Shown here: one piece after another, positions 9,675 to 19,006 of the stretch
Layout: each line of letters begins with the position of its first letter
How positions within the stretch are numbered: position 1 is the first letter of the stretch
Source: MVRV01 sp964469905
Lineage (GTDB): Bacteria; Desulfobacterota; Syntrophia; Syntrophales; Smithellaceae
Direction: 5' to 3'
Length of the DNA stretch: 57,859 bases
NCBI GenBank assembly: GCA_964469905.1
Contig: CAYXZW010000017.1
Span: forward strand, 1 to 57,859
Translations under genes and position numbers: made by a program
Notes under the pieces: model-generated
The model's database searches: none
The model's input: only the letters and a program-made list of their open reading frames with translations
Told to the model about the DNA's origin: nothing

Positions 9675-9710
9675 GGATGTCAAGGAAATATTGACCACCA
9701 AAATGTGGCG
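9675..9710. repeat. Internal cassette motif, copy 1
   Basis: GGATGTCAAGGAAATATTGA followed by CCACCAAAATGTGGCG resembles 20139-20173 (GGATGTCAATGAAAAATTGA, then CC and GTGGCG). Both lie in the spacer between the two genes of their cassette. The inner TCAA-n-TTGA palindrome is reminiscent of IS21-family ends, but no IS gene is present. The rest of the 437-bp gap 9540-9976 shows nothing I can name. Confidence 0.5.
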
Positions 9711-9976
9711 GTGTAAATATTTGTTTTAAAGTGCAAATTTTGTTTGTTACGGATGGAACCCATTAATTTTACTAATGGTTATGTTTTGTGTGGTTAAGGA
9801 CGCTATACGTGTCATTTAAGCAGAGAAAACTAATCTTCAGGATGTGAACATTGCACATGGCAATAAATGAATTGATCGGATCAGAAAATACTCCCTTTGT
9901 ATTTGTTCTGAGATGGACCGCATCTTTGCCTGAAGGTCGAATAGGCAAGATAAAAATCCGCATCACCATTGCCTCT

Positions 9977-10654
9977 TTATTTTTGCGCCTTGACGATTAC
10001 GTAAGGACAGGTTCCCAGATTCTGCATCTGAATATTTTTAAATCCCGCCGCTTTGAAAAAAGCAACGATTTCCTGGTGCGAATAGCTTTCACCAAAAATG
10101 ATATGGCGCAATCCCCAGAAGAGAAGGGGGTTCCAGAGATACCATGCCTTGAAGCGCGACATGAATCGTCTTAAGGCCTCGTCCGACACCTCTTTGTCTG
10201 TTTCTGAGATAACCGCCCAGCCTCCAATTGCGAGAACACGTCTCATCTCGGATACGCCTTTTTGCGGATCCGGCCAGTGCTTAATGGAACCGACACTAAC
10301 GACGGCATCGAAGTTTTCTTCTCTGAAGGGTATCTCCATGGCATTTCCCAACTGATAACGGCAGTTCCCGACATCCCTTTTCTTTCTCAGCCGTTCTGCT
10401 GCCCGGATCTGCATGGGCGAAAAATCTATTCCCACAACGGATGTCATGGGGATGTGCGATGCCAATTGCAGGGCCATGTATCCCTGGCCGGTCCCGACGT
10501 CAAGAATTTGCGAATTCGTGTCAACATCGATATTCAAAGAGATATGCTCGTAGAGTTCAAAAATGGCGTTGTATATCTGCCGATTGTAGATCGGTCCGAA
10601 CATGTCCCATAGCCATCGAGCATCTCTTGCTTTAACGAGGAGCTTCTTGAACAT
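9977..10654 (-). CDS. Class I SAM-dependent methyltransferase
   Basis: A 225-residue protein with the Rossmann-type SAM motif I ILDVGTGQGYMA, the acidic motif VVGIDFSP and the post-motif NAMEIPFREENFDAVVS, followed by a WPDPQKGVSEMRRVL element. This is the Methyltransf_11 pattern of the UbiE/MenG-like small-molecule methyltransferases. The hydrophobic AWYLWNPLLFWGLRHIIFGE stretch in the C-terminal half may dock on a lipid or membrane substrate. ATG at 10654 has AGGG eight bases upstream. It is alone on its strand, and the substrate is unknown. Confidence 0.82.
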   Translation of the reverse strand: MFKKLLVKARDARWLWDMFGPIYNRQIYNAIFELYEHISLNIDVDTNSQILDVGTGQGYMALQLASHIPMTSVVGIDFSPMQIRAAERLRKKRDVGNCRYQLGNAMEIPFREENFDAVVSVGSIKHWPDPQKGVSEMRRVLAIGGWAVISETDKEVSDEALRRFMSRFKAWYLWNPLLFWGLRHIIFGESYSHQEIVAFFKAAGFKNIQMQNLGTCPYVIVKAQK

Positions 10655-10658
10655 TGAT

Positions 10659-10708
10659 AATCCCTATTACCTAAAAATACCTGGGGGTAACTGTGTTCAT
10701 CAGGGATT
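10659..10708 (-). promoter_or_regulatory. Structured leader of the methyltransferase gene
   Basis: AATCCCT and AGGGATT flank an inner TTACC/GGTAA pair just before the start codon. The structure would include the putative SD (AGGG), so it could limit translation. No known riboswitch is recognised. Confidence 0.3.
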
Positions 10709-10883
10709 CCCTTAAACATTAACCCACCCACGTGACAACCAAACATAATGAAAAATTATTTGAATCCGAACCGTTCGTTTATGAGTTCATCATTAGCCTA
10801 CTCTCAAATATCCCAAAGTCAATATTATTCGGTGGCCGCCAGATGATCATTATAGCTTCAAATCAATAACTTTTTCTGATTTT

Positions 10884-11086
10884 GCCGGTGTGTGGATAGC
10901 AGGAGTCATTTGCTCTGACGCTTCCTTAGATTTCCACGATACTATTGGATTGGTGAAAAATGGTTAGCTTTGGGAGAAAGTTTTGGTCTATTGATGATTG
11001 TTGACAAAGCTGTACATTAATAAAATTTATACAAAAACTTAAGGGGCTAGGCATTACGCCTAACCCCTTAAGTATTGGCTCCCCAA
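10884..11086. repeat. Cassette right-end repeat plus tRNA-Asn 3'-end remnant, copy 2
   Basis: About 200 bp nearly identical to 20989-21193, starting near GCCGG and including GGAGTCATTTGCTCTGA and TTTGGGAGAAAGTTTTGGTC. It then has the terminator palindrome (11041-11069) and TATTGGCTCCCCA (11073-11085). Similarity stops inside the tRNA acceptor sequence. The 708-bp gap 10655-11362 otherwise holds no gene I can support. Confidence 0.85.
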
Positions 11087-11304
11087 ATGGGCTCAATAAA
11101 ATAAACCATTACCGGTTGAAATATTCACCCGTTTCACATGAGCAAAGGGTAAGACGAGACATTATACCGAGAAAGGCAACAGCAATATGTGGCGATGAAG
11201 ATACATACATACATAAAAATTGATTAACTGTATTCGCAATAAAGTTGCTACCGACTTATTTAAGCTGCCTTCACAATTTAATGATTATCTATATTCCAAT
11301 TGTA

Positions 11305-11340
11305 AAAAAGCCGTAACCCACGTTGGGTATACGGCTTTTT
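11305..11340 (-). terminator. Bidirectional rho-independent terminator after the acyl-CoA ligase
   Basis: AAAAAGCCGTAACCCA and TGGGTATACGGCTTTTT form a long stem with A/T tails on both sides, 22 bases past the stop of the ligase gene. It can close the minus-strand beta-oxidation operon. Confidence 0.88.
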
Positions 11341-11362
11341 ATTCCTGCGTATACAGCTGATC

Positions 11363-13156
11363 TTAATAAAGAGCCAGAAGCTGTTCTCGATAATTATTCA
11401 GGACATTACTTCTTTTGAGCTTCATGGTCTGCGTCAGCATGCCATTAACCACCGTGAAGTCTTCCGCAATGAAAAGAAACTTTTGCGGCACTTCATAACC
11501 GCCGAATGACTTTCGCACATACTCAATAATATTTTTGGCAAGATAGTTCTTTAGATCTTCGCTTTGCAGCGTTTCTTCCAGCGTTTCTTTAACCCACACC
11601 GAGGTTTCGGGATCGGATTTCAGTACGGCAAAGTCAGGAACAATAACTGCCACATTGTAATCTTTGCCTTCGCCATAGATCATAGCGTTGGCGACATAAC
11701 GCATTAGCTTGATTTCATTTTCAATGCTTTCCGGATGCACATACTTACCGTTGGCCAGTTTGTATTCGTCTTTGAAACGGCCGGTGATGTGCAGAAAACC
11801 TTCTTCGTCGAACCAACCACGGTCTCCGGTGCGAATGCCCGCAAAGCCGTTCCATTTATCAGGCAGCATGATCTCTTCGTTGAGCTTGGGTTTGTTGAAG
11901 TAACCCATCATGATCTGGGGCCCGTAAACGCAGATCTCGCCGTCAATACTGTTTTTCTCCACACGTGATTTGTCAATCACGACATGTGTGTGCTGAATCG
12001 GCCTGCCCACCGTTCCCAGCTTATTGCCGAATTCGGTACAGTTCATGGTAATGCCGCCCGATGTTTCGGTCATGCCGTAACAATCATAGGTCGGCTGTCC
12101 TATATCATGGAAGAAAAGGGCGATTTCCGGTTTTAAAAGCGCGCTGGCGCTGACGATAAATTGCAGATTGCCGCCGAAAATGGCGCGGACCTTGGAAAAG
12201 ACCAGATCATCATAATCTTTGAACTCTTTTGTTTTCTCCGGCAGATCTCTGTTTTTGGCCGCTACATCGAGTGCCGCTTCGAAAAATTGTTTTTTTACGG
12301 GATCGGCATTAACACCCTGCATGATGGCGTCGTAAATCCTGGTGATAATTCGCGGAACGCCGTTAATGGCAGTGGGCTTCGATTCCTGAACATTTTGCAT
12401 GAATTTATCCAGTGATTCGACAAACGCAATCCCTCCTCCGCAGCAAGTATAATTATGCAGATCGCAGTTTTGTCCGTAAACATGTGCCCAGGGCAGAATC
12501 GAAATCACCTGTGATGTTTCATTGAGCTCGAACGTGTCGATGCTGGATCGGGCAGCCCAGGATGCGTTTCCATGGGAGATCATAGCGCCTTTGGGATTGC
12601 CCGTTGTACCGGATGTGAAAATGATGTGCGCGAGGTCCGACCAGTGAGGTTTGACGGAAGGAGCGGGATTCTTCCTGCCCATTTCCTCCAGGGCGAAAAG
12701 ACTGTTAACTCCTTCGCCGTAAACAACAAAGATCTCCTGAAGCGTGCTGATTTCCTGCTTGAAATCTTTGACATTCTCATAAACGCTCTCGTCGCGGACA
12801 AAAAGGAATTTGATCGTGGCGTCGGTGATGATATATTTCCAGACTTTCGGGAGCTCCTGCAGATACATGGGAACAAATACCCCGCCCAGCCCGTGAACGG
12901 CCTGCTCACAGACGAACCACTCGACGCAATTGTTGATGATGATGCCGACTTTATCGTCTTTGGCCAAACCTAGTTTCGCAAGAGCGCCGCGGAGTTTGTC
13001 GACCCGCTCGGCAATCTGCCTGCGCGAAAGCCATTCATACTTTCCAGATTCCGGATTCTTAGTGCCCAGGAATCTGATATCCGGAAACTTGGTTACACTT
13101 TGCTCGAATAAATCGACCAGGTTGTTCGGGTTGCCATAAATTGCATTCGGGTCCAT
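11363..13156 (-). CDS. AMP-forming acyl-CoA synthetase (FadD15-like)
   Basis: A 597-residue adenylate-forming ligase that would activate a carboxylic acid to its CoA thioester with ATP. The phosphate-binding motif IIFTSGTTGNPKG, the motif YGMTETSGG, the hinge region TGDRGWFDEEGFLHITGRFKD and a C-terminal LTQTMKLKR lysine region are present, so all core motifs are intact. Length and layout fit the long-chain (FadD15/FAA) group. ATG at 13156 follows AAGGAG. It is the last gene of an operon with thiolase, hydroxyacyl-CoA dehydrogenase and acyl-CoA dehydrogenase. Substrate chain length is not readable; medium or long chain or branched/aromatic acids are possible. Confidence 0.9.
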   Translation of the reverse strand: MDPNAIYGNPNNLVDLFEQSVTKFPDIRFLGTKNPESGKYEWLSRRQIAERVDKLRGALAKLGLAKDDKVGIIINNCVEWFVCEQAVHGLGGVFVPMYLQELPKVWKYIITDATIKFLFVRDESVYENVKDFKQEISTLQEIFVVYGEGVNSLFALEEMGRKNPAPSVKPHWSDLAHIIFTSGTTGNPKGAMISHGNASWAARSSIDTFELNETSQVISILPWAHVYGQNCDLHNYTCCGGGIAFVESLDKFMQNVQESKPTAINGVPRIITRIYDAIMQGVNADPVKKQFFEAALDVAAKNRDLPEKTKEFKDYDDLVFSKVRAIFGGNLQFIVSASALLKPEIALFFHDIGQPTYDCYGMTETSGGITMNCTEFGNKLGTVGRPIQHTHVVIDKSRVEKNSIDGEICVYGPQIMMGYFNKPKLNEEIMLPDKWNGFAGIRTGDRGWFDEEGFLHITGRFKDEYKLANGKYVHPESIENEIKLMRYVANAMIYGEGKDYNVAVIVPDFAVLKSDPETSVWVKETLEETLQSEDLKNYLAKNIIEYVRKSFGGYEVPQKFLFIAEDFTVVNGMLTQTMKLKRSNVLNNYREQLLALY

Positions 13157-13308
13157 TTCATCTCCTTAAAAATCTGTTTTGAGGTAAATTATCCGCCTTT
13201 TCAATAACAAACGCTCGTGAAAAAGGCCACTTCATTCATGACCTGCGATCATAAAAATGATACAGCAAATACGTTTTTCCCCGGCATAATAGAATTATTG
13301 AGGAGGAT

Positions 13309-14529
13309 TTATCTTTTCAAATTCTCAATAATCGTGACAACACCCTGTCCACCACCGCAGCAGGCGCCGAAAGTCCCGAAGCGCCCCCCCCGACGAATCA
13401 GTTCCTTCATGCAAAGCAGGGCAATACGGGCACCCGATGCGCCATTGGCATGACCAAAGGCGATGGCCCCCCCATTGGGATTCCAGTTATCAATATTTGC
13501 CTTTTCTCCCGTTTGATTTTCCAGTTCCCGGATCACAGCCAGATTTTGAACGGCAAATGCTTCATTGCATTCAACAACAGCAAAATCAGAAAGTTTGAGT
13601 CCGGCTCTCTTCATGGCTATAGGTAGAGCATATGCGGGAGCAACACCCATAATAGCAGGATCGACACCCCATTCGGCACTGCAAATCCATTTGGCCATGG
13701 GTTCGTAGCCCAGTTGCACAGCTTTTTCTCTTGTCATCATCAGCACAAAGGCGCTTCCGTCATTCAAACCGGATGAATTCCCGGCCGTTACCGTGCCACC
13801 CTTCTTGAAAGCAGGAGGCAGGGCAGCCATCGCTTCCATAGACGTCAGACGGGGGAACTCATCCGCGTTAAATTCCAGCGGCGGTTTCTTCTTACCCTGA
13901 GATACCGCAACGGGGATGATCTCATCGACAAAATAGCCCGCTTCGATGGCCTTATTTGCCAGAGACTGGCTCCGGAAGGCGAACTCATCCTGTTCCTGAC
14001 GGGAAATTTTGTATAAATCAGCCAAATTTTCCGCCGTCTGGCCCATCTCAAAGGGGAGATAAGTCTTGCCTTCCGTAGAAGGCGGCTGAAGCTGAAAGTC
14101 AAGGAGCTTTATGGGATTAAGCCGGTAAGGATCCACACTGGTGGAATATTTTCGGGGCAACTGGCTAAAAGATTCCATGCCGCCGGCAATAACAATATCC
14201 GCCTGACCAGCGATAATTTTCCATGCTGCGTGATTAATGGAGTCAATGGCGGAACCACACTGCAATTCAACTACGGAAGCCGATGTCGATTCGGGCATCC
14301 CCGCATATAAGAGCGCCCAGCGCGAAGGGTTGATAGCCTGAGCGGGATGGAATGCCATTCCCATGTAAACATTATCAACACGGGCGTGTTCACAAATTTT
14401 TGTCTTTTCCACAAGACCCTTCAGGCCAATACCTGCGAGTTCTTCGGCTGTGTAATCCTTCAAGCTGACGCCAATTTTGCCAAAGGCAGTGCGTACACCA
14501 TCCACAAAAACCACTTCTCTTTCGGTCAT
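13309..14529 (-). CDS. Thiolase (acetyl-CoA acyltransferase)
   Basis: A 406-residue thiolase II family enzyme that cleaves 3-ketoacyl-CoA with CoA, or condenses acetyl-CoA in reverse. The nucleophile region is LQCGSAIDSI, the base region is NPNGGAIAFGHANGASGAR, and the second catalytic cysteine lies in GACCGGGQG. CNEAFAVQ is also present. All catalytic positions appear intact. It lies between the dehydrogenase and ligase genes on the minus strand with short gaps, so it is probably co-transcribed from the sigma-54 promoter at 16686-16701. Confidence 0.93.
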   Translation of the reverse strand: MTEREVVFVDGVRTAFGKIGVSLKDYTAEELAGIGLKGLVEKTKICEHARVDNVYMGMAFHPAQAINPSRWALLYAGMPESTSASVVELQCGSAIDSINHAAWKIIAGQADIVIAGGMESFSQLPRKYSTSVDPYRLNPIKLLDFQLQPPSTEGKTYLPFEMGQTAENLADLYKISRQEQDEFAFRSQSLANKAIEAGYFVDEIIPVAVSQGKKKPPLEFNADEFPRLTSMEAMAALPPAFKKGGTVTAGNSSGLNDGSAFVLMMTREKAVQLGYEPMAKWICSAEWGVDPAIMGVAPAYALPIAMKRAGLKLSDFAVVECNEAFAVQNLAVIRELENQTGEKANIDNWNPNGGAIAFGHANGASGARIALLCMKELIRRGGRFGTFGACCGGGQGVVTIIENLKR

Positions 14530-14587
14530 TATTATCCTCTCTGTCTTCTTCTCGTAGTGTGATCCGGATGTTCAGCAATGTTAGTTT

Positions 14588-15445
14588 TCATCCCTTACTG
14601 TAATTATAGAAGCCCTGGCCGGTCTTCCTGCCCAGCTGTTTTTCGTCAATCATTTTTTCAAATAACAAAGACGGTTGATAGCGTTCTTCCTCGGTCATTT
14701 CAGACATGGCCTTTACCGCGTTCCCGCAGACATCAACACCAACAATATCCATGATCTCATTGGGCCCCATGGGCCAGTTGCAGCCGAGCTTCATGGCCTG
14801 ATCGATATCTTCGGCCGAGGCAGAGCCGTTTAAAATCATATTGCAGGATTCATTATAAATCAGACACAAAAACCGATTGACGATAAATCCGGGGATATCC
14901 CTGACTACGATCGGCGTTTTGCCGAATTTTCTGCATATTTCGATTGCGGTTTTTTCCGTTTCCCTGCTGGTCTGATCGCCACTGATGACTTCAACAAGTT
15001 TCATCACCGGGACGGGGCTGAAAAAGTGGGTTCCGATGACCCGTTCCGGATTTGCCGTAACCGAAGAAAGGGTGGAAATGCGAAGGGTGGATGTATTGCT
15101 GGCGAGGATAACATGCTGGGGACAGATGGCGTCCAGTTTCTTAAAAATGTCTTGTTTGAGTTGAAGATTTTCAAAGACCGCCTCTACCACCATCACGGCG
15201 CCGGAAACGGCGGCCTCCATATCGGTTGTCACGGTAACCCGGGAAAGGATATCATCAGCCTGCGCTTGCGTCAGAGAGCCTTTGGTAACTTTTCGCCCGA
15301 TGAAGTTTTGAATGTTTCTCAGCCCGCGATTAAGAAATTCTCCGGATGTGTCAACGATGGCAACTGTATAGCCTCCTTCCGCCGCGACCTGAGCTATTCC
15401 CGCCCCCATGGTTCCCGCGCCTATTACGACGATTTTCTCAGTCAT
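14588..15445 (-). CDS. hbd: 3-hydroxyacyl-CoA (3-hydroxybutyryl-CoA) dehydrogenase
   Basis: A 285-residue single-domain-type enzyme that oxidises 3-hydroxyacyl-CoA with NAD(P). The Rossmann motif GAGTMGAGIAQ is near the N-terminus. SNTSTLRISTLSS and GTHFFSPVPVMKLVEVI carry the catalytic serine and histidine, and the C-terminal domain has GCNWPMGPNEIMDIVGVD. Length matches stand-alone Hbd (about 282). AAGGAG precedes the ATG at 15445. It sits between acyl-CoA dehydrogenase and thiolase. No crotonase gene is in the operon, so the hydration step must be supplied elsewhere. Confidence 0.93.
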   Translation of the reverse strand: MTEKIVVIGAGTMGAGIAQVAAEGGYTVAIVDTSGEFLNRGLRNIQNFIGRKVTKGSLTQAQADDILSRVTVTTDMEAAVSGAVMVVEAVFENLQLKQDIFKKLDAICPQHVILASNTSTLRISTLSSVTANPERVIGTHFFSPVPVMKLVEVISGDQTSRETEKTAIEICRKFGKTPIVVRDIPGFIVNRFLCLIYNESCNMILNGSASAEDIDQAMKLGCNWPMGPNEIMDIVGVDVCGNAVKAMSEMTEEERYQPSLLFEKMIDEKQLGRKTGQGFYNYSKG

Positions 15446-15497
15446 CTTTTTCTCCTTATTTCAGCGATAGTTTATATTGATTGCCGGCAGGAACCTT

Positions 15498-16646
15498 TTA
15501 CGCCAGTAACTGATTGGCGATAATGATGCGCTGTACCTGATTTGTGCCCTCATAGATCTGCGTTATCTTTGCATCCCGCATCATCCGTTCGACGGGATAC
15601 TCTCTTGTATAGCCATAGCCACCCAGGCATTGAACGGCGTCAGTTGTAACCTTCATCGCCACATCTGAGGCGTACCACTTGGCCATGGAGGAAAGCTTTG
15701 GAATATCCGGAGAATCAGGTTCCGTATCGATCAGGGAGGCTGCCCGATAAACCATGGTGCGGGCCGTCTCCACAGCCAGGGCCATTTCGGCAATTATCCA
15801 ACGCATGCCCTGGAACGAAGCCAGGGACTGGCCGAACTGGCATCGTTCTTTGGTGAAGCTGATCACGGCATCCAGTGCGCCCTGCGCGATACCCAACGCC
15901 TGAGCGCCGACCGCCGGGCGGGTATAGTTGAAGGTCTTCATCAGCACTTTAAACCCGTTGCCTTCGACACCGCCTAGCAACCGGCTTTCCGGCAAAAAGA
16001 CATTATCAAAGACCAACTCCCGTGTTTCGGAACCGTGAATGCCCATTTTGTGCTCTTGTTTTCCCACCGTAAATCCCTTTTCTCCTTTTTCCACAATCAT
16101 CATGCTGATGCCCTTGTTGCCTTTAGATTTGTCGGTATAGCAAACAACGACCACGATTTCCGCCACGCCGCCATTGGTGATAAATATCTTCGATCCGTTG
16201 AGAAGATAACCGCCAGCCACTCTGATCGCGACTGTTTGCATTCCCGACACATCAGAGCCCGCTCCCGGCTCGGTAATGCCCGTAGCGCCCAGGCATTCAC
16301 CAGCAGCAAGCCTGTAAAGGTATTTCTTTTTCTGTTCTTCTGTTCCACCGATCAGAATAGGATCGCTGGTCAATGCCTGAGTCGTCAACATTACGGATGT
16401 TGCCGCGCAACACCTGGCTACTTCTTCCACCGTCAGAATCATGGAGAGCATCCCCGCCTCTGTTCCACCGTATGCTTCCGGAATCTGGATGCCCAGAAGA
16501 CCGTTTTTTGACAATGTTTGAAAATTTTCCCAGGGGAATTCCTCTTTTTCATCTATTTCCGCGGCGCGCGGGGCAAACTGCTCTATTGCGATTCGTCTTA
16601 CCGTATCCCTCAACATCATCTGATCATCTGCTAATCTGAAATCCAC
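15498..16646 (-). CDS. Acyl-CoA dehydrogenase (short/medium-chain type)
   Basis: A 382-residue FAD flavoenzyme for the first step of beta-oxidation. Signatures include GATGITEPGAGSDVSGMQT, the substrate loop KMGIHGSETRELVFDNV, RCQFGQSLASFQGMRW and the catalytic-base segment IYEGTNQVQR with its glutamate. Length and motifs match butyryl-CoA dehydrogenases. I take the GTG at 16646 because AGGAG lies just upstream and the product begins with the expected MDFRLADDQ. It is the first gene of the operon and has a sigma-54 promoter 40 bp upstream. ETF genes are not in the window. Confidence 0.94.
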   Translation of the reverse strand: MDFRLADDQMMLRDTVRRIAIEQFAPRAAEIDEKEEFPWENFQTLSKNGLLGIQIPEAYGGTEAGMLSMILTVEEVARCCAATSVMLTTQALTSDPILIGGTEEQKKKYLYRLAAGECLGATGITEPGAGSDVSGMQTVAIRVAGGYLLNGSKIFITNGGVAEIVVVVCYTDKSKGNKGISMMIVEKGEKGFTVGKQEHKMGIHGSETRELVFDNVFLPESRLLGGVEGNGFKVLMKTFNYTRPAVGAQALGIAQGALDAVISFTKERCQFGQSLASFQGMRWIIAEMALAVETARTMVYRAASLIDTEPDSPDIPKLSSMAKWYASDVAMKVTTDAVQCLGGYGYTREYPVERMMRDAKITQIYEGTNQVQRIIIANQLLA

Positions 16647-16685
16647 GGCATTCTCCTTTTATGTTCTTAACTTGGCTTTCCACAG

Positions 16686-16701
16686 AGCATTATTTATGCC
16701 A
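16686..16701 (-). promoter_or_regulatory. Sigma-54 (-24/-12) promoter of the beta-oxidation operon
   Basis: Minus strand TGGCATAAATAATGCT matches TGGCAC-N5-TTGCW with GG and GC at the required 12-base offset. The predicted start is about 28 bases before the GTG of the acyl-CoA dehydrogenase. The divergent neighbour is a sigma-54 activator. Confidence 0.78.
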
Positions 16702-16794
16702 GTCACTTACCATTGCGTATTGGGTTGATTTTAAAAGGGAATTTTTTTATTGACGAATATGCTATTGACTGATATGTAATATTTTGCAACTTGT

Positions 16795-16815
16795 TGTGTA
16801 ATTATATGATACACA
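16795..16815. promoter_or_regulatory. Candidate upstream activator site
   Basis: TGTGTA-N9-TACACA is an interrupted palindrome about 100 bp upstream of the -24/-12 promoter and 22 bp before the activator gene. Its position fits a binding site for that activator, with possible autoregulation. This is inferred only from symmetry and place. Confidence 0.45.
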
Positions 16816-16837
16816 TGTAAAAAAGTGGGGTGCTCTC

Positions 16838-18895
16838 ATGGTTAAAAGAAATGCAAAACAAGATAGATCACATAAGCAGGAAAACGGTTGGCTGGAAAAG
16901 AAACCTTTTGTCAGTCGAAGAGAGCAACTGGAGCCTAATTATTACGAAAAATTCCAAGCCATCGAACAAGAATGGAAAAAATTTATCTCTGGAGATGATG
17001 CTGTTGACCGGACCGTGGTATCTGATGAGGTTTTTGATTCTTGGACCAGATGTCTCCAGTTGGGCGTTGATCCCCTTGTTATTCCACATCATAAAATTCT
17101 CGCAGGGGAAGATCTTGCTAAACTATTAAAAGATAATGAATATTTTATCAACATCAGCCGTCCCTTTATGCAGAATCTTCACAAATTTCTTGCCGGTTCC
17201 GGATTCCTGGTCGCCCTATACGAAAAAGCAGGACATGTCCTCGAAGCCATAGGAGACGATGATGCAGTCAATCACGCACGGCGCGGTGAATTTGTCAGCG
17301 GCGCGCTGTGGACGGAGGAAAGTGCGGGTAATAACAATGTCGGCACTGTCCTTACCTTAAAAAGACCTATTCAGATTTTCTCAGCAGAACATTATCATCG
17401 TTATTTTCACCATGAAACAGATTCCAGTTCGCCTATTTTCAGTCCTGAAGGTGAATTCATCGGCGGCATATGTCTTACCGGCCATTATTTCCGGGCTACC
17501 CGCGATACCCTGGGCATGGTCATTGCCGCCGCCAAGGCAATCGAAAATGAAATGCAGACAAGAGAGGCATCGAGAAAACTGCAGATAGCCAATAGCTTTC
17601 AAAAAACAGTTATTACGTCTATTCCTGAAGCTCTTATTACAATTGACAATCAAGGGTGTGTGTCTCTCATTAACGACAATGCCAGAAAAATGTTATTTCA
17701 GCGCTTAGAAACAATCGAGGGCCAGCCTATTCAAAAGGTCATGGGAAGAGAAAATCAACAATTTCTCTCCATGATCAAAGACAAGGAAACAATCACCGAT
17801 GCTGAAGTTAGAATATTTTCTCATTCCGGCGGCAATGATTACACCATGACGTGCAATCCTATTATCGATGGTGATGGTGAAACCATTGGGAAAATCATAA
17901 TTCTTAATGAAATAACACGGGCAAAAACTCTAGTAACCAGGATGATTGGCGCTAAGGCAAAGTTTTGTTTTGAGGATATTTGCGGACAGAATTCACGTTT
18001 TTTGATGTCCATCGATCAGGCACGAATTGTTTCCCGGAACAGTTCCAATGTGCTTCTGCTTGGGGAAAGCGGCACTGGAAAAGATGTTTTTGCCCAGGCG
18101 ATCCACAATGCCAGCAATCGTAGAAGTGGTCCTTATTTGGCTATTAACTGCGCGGCCATTCCCCGTGATCTTATCACCAGCGAGCTGTTCGGTTATTCCG
18201 ATGGCGCTTACACGGGATCACGCCGCGGAGGGAATCAGGGAAAGTTCGAACTGGCCGATGGCGGTACGATATTTTTAGATGAAATTGCAGAAACACCTCT
18301 GGAATTGCAGGCTGTGTTGCTCAGGGTGATTGAAGACAAATCTATCGTCCGAATTGGCGGAAGCAGGGTCAGGCCTGTGGACGTGCGTATTATCGCCGCA
18401 ACAAACAAAGATATCATGAGCGAGATAAGGAAAGGAACCTTCCGGAAGGATCTTTACTATCGTCTGAGCGTGTTTTCAATCCATATGCCTCCCCTGAGCG
18501 AACGTCTGGATGATATCCCTCTGCTCGTGGAACATTTCATTAAAAAATTCGAAAAAAATTCCGGAGAGAAAGTACACATGATCAGCAAGCACGTAATTGA
18601 AACATTTCAACACTACAACTGGCCGGGAAATATCCGGGAATTACAAAATGTCGTTGAAAGGATGATGAACTATGCAGACTCCGACAAACTCACCGTGGAT
18701 CATATTCCTCCGGAAATAACAAAAACGTCCGTTTTCGCAAATGACCCGGAATCGATGACGTCGCTTAAAGAATTTGAGCATCAAGCTATTCTGAAGATGT
18801 TGCAGGGCAAACTGAAAAAAGCTGAAATAGCGCGAAAACTTGGAATGTCCAGGCCGACGCTCTATCGCAAATTGAAAGAATATGACATTTCCTGA
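16838..18895 (+). CDS. Sigma-54-dependent transcriptional activator (GAF/PAS-AAA-Fis)
   Basis: A 685-residue activator of the AcoR-like group. An N-terminal GAF-like sensor spans about 60-230, with an SDEVFDSWTRCLQLGVDP opening typical of that group. A PAS domain covers about 255-365. The AAA+ domain has Walker A GESGTGKD (409-416), the sigma-contact loop GAYTGS (456-461) in place of the usual GAFTGA, and FLDEIAETP. The C-terminus is a Fis-type helix-turn-helix (KKAEIARKLGMSRPTLYRKL). No receiver domain is seen, so it likely senses a small molecule directly. It is divergent from the acyl-CoA operon, which carries a matching promoter, so it is the probable regulator. Confidence 0.92.
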   Translation: MVKRNAKQDRSHKQENGWLEKKPFVSRREQLEPNYYEKFQAIEQEWKKFISGDDAVDRTVVSDEVFDSWTRCLQLGVDPLVIPHHKILAGEDLAKLLKDNEYFINISRPFMQNLHKFLAGSGFLVALYEKAGHVLEAIGDDDAVNHARRGEFVSGALWTEESAGNNNVGTVLTLKRPIQIFSAEHYHRYFHHETDSSSPIFSPEGEFIGGICLTGHYFRATRDTLGMVIAAAKAIENEMQTREASRKLQIANSFQKTVITSIPEALITIDNQGCVSLINDNARKMLFQRLETIEGQPIQKVMGRENQQFLSMIKDKETITDAEVRIFSHSGGNDYTMTCNPIIDGDGETIGKIIILNEITRAKTLVTRMIGAKAKFCFEDICGQNSRFLMSIDQARIVSRNSSNVLLLGESGTGKDVFAQAIHNASNRRSGPYLAINCAAIPRDLITSELFGYSDGAYTGSRRGGNQGKFELADGGTIFLDEIAETPLELQAVLLRVIEDKSIVRIGGSRVRPVDVRIIAATNKDIMSEIRKGTFRKDLYYRLSVFSIHMPPLSERLDDIPLLVEHFIKKFEKNSGEKVHMISKHVIETFQHYNWPGNIRELQNVVERMMNYADSDKLTVDHIPPEITKTSVFANDPESMTSLKEFEHQAILKMLQGKLKKAEIARKLGMSRPTLYRKLKEYDIS

Positions 18896-18974
18896 TAGAG
18901 AATATCAGAGGAATATCCGTATTTATAATAAATACTTTTCTTACTTTGGATGTTATTATATTATAAAAATAATT

Positions 18975-19003
18975 AAGGGGTTAAGCATTGTGCTTAACCC
19001 CTT
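18975..19003. terminator. Terminator palindrome, tRNA-remnant copy 3
   Basis: AAGGGGTTAAGC-ATTGT-GCTTAACCCCTT is a perfect stem that differs from the tRNA-Asn terminator by paired (compensatory) changes. It lies 80 bases after the sigma-54 activator stop and is followed by TTGTATT, so it may end that transcript. Confidence 0.6.
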
Positions 19004-19006
19004 TTG

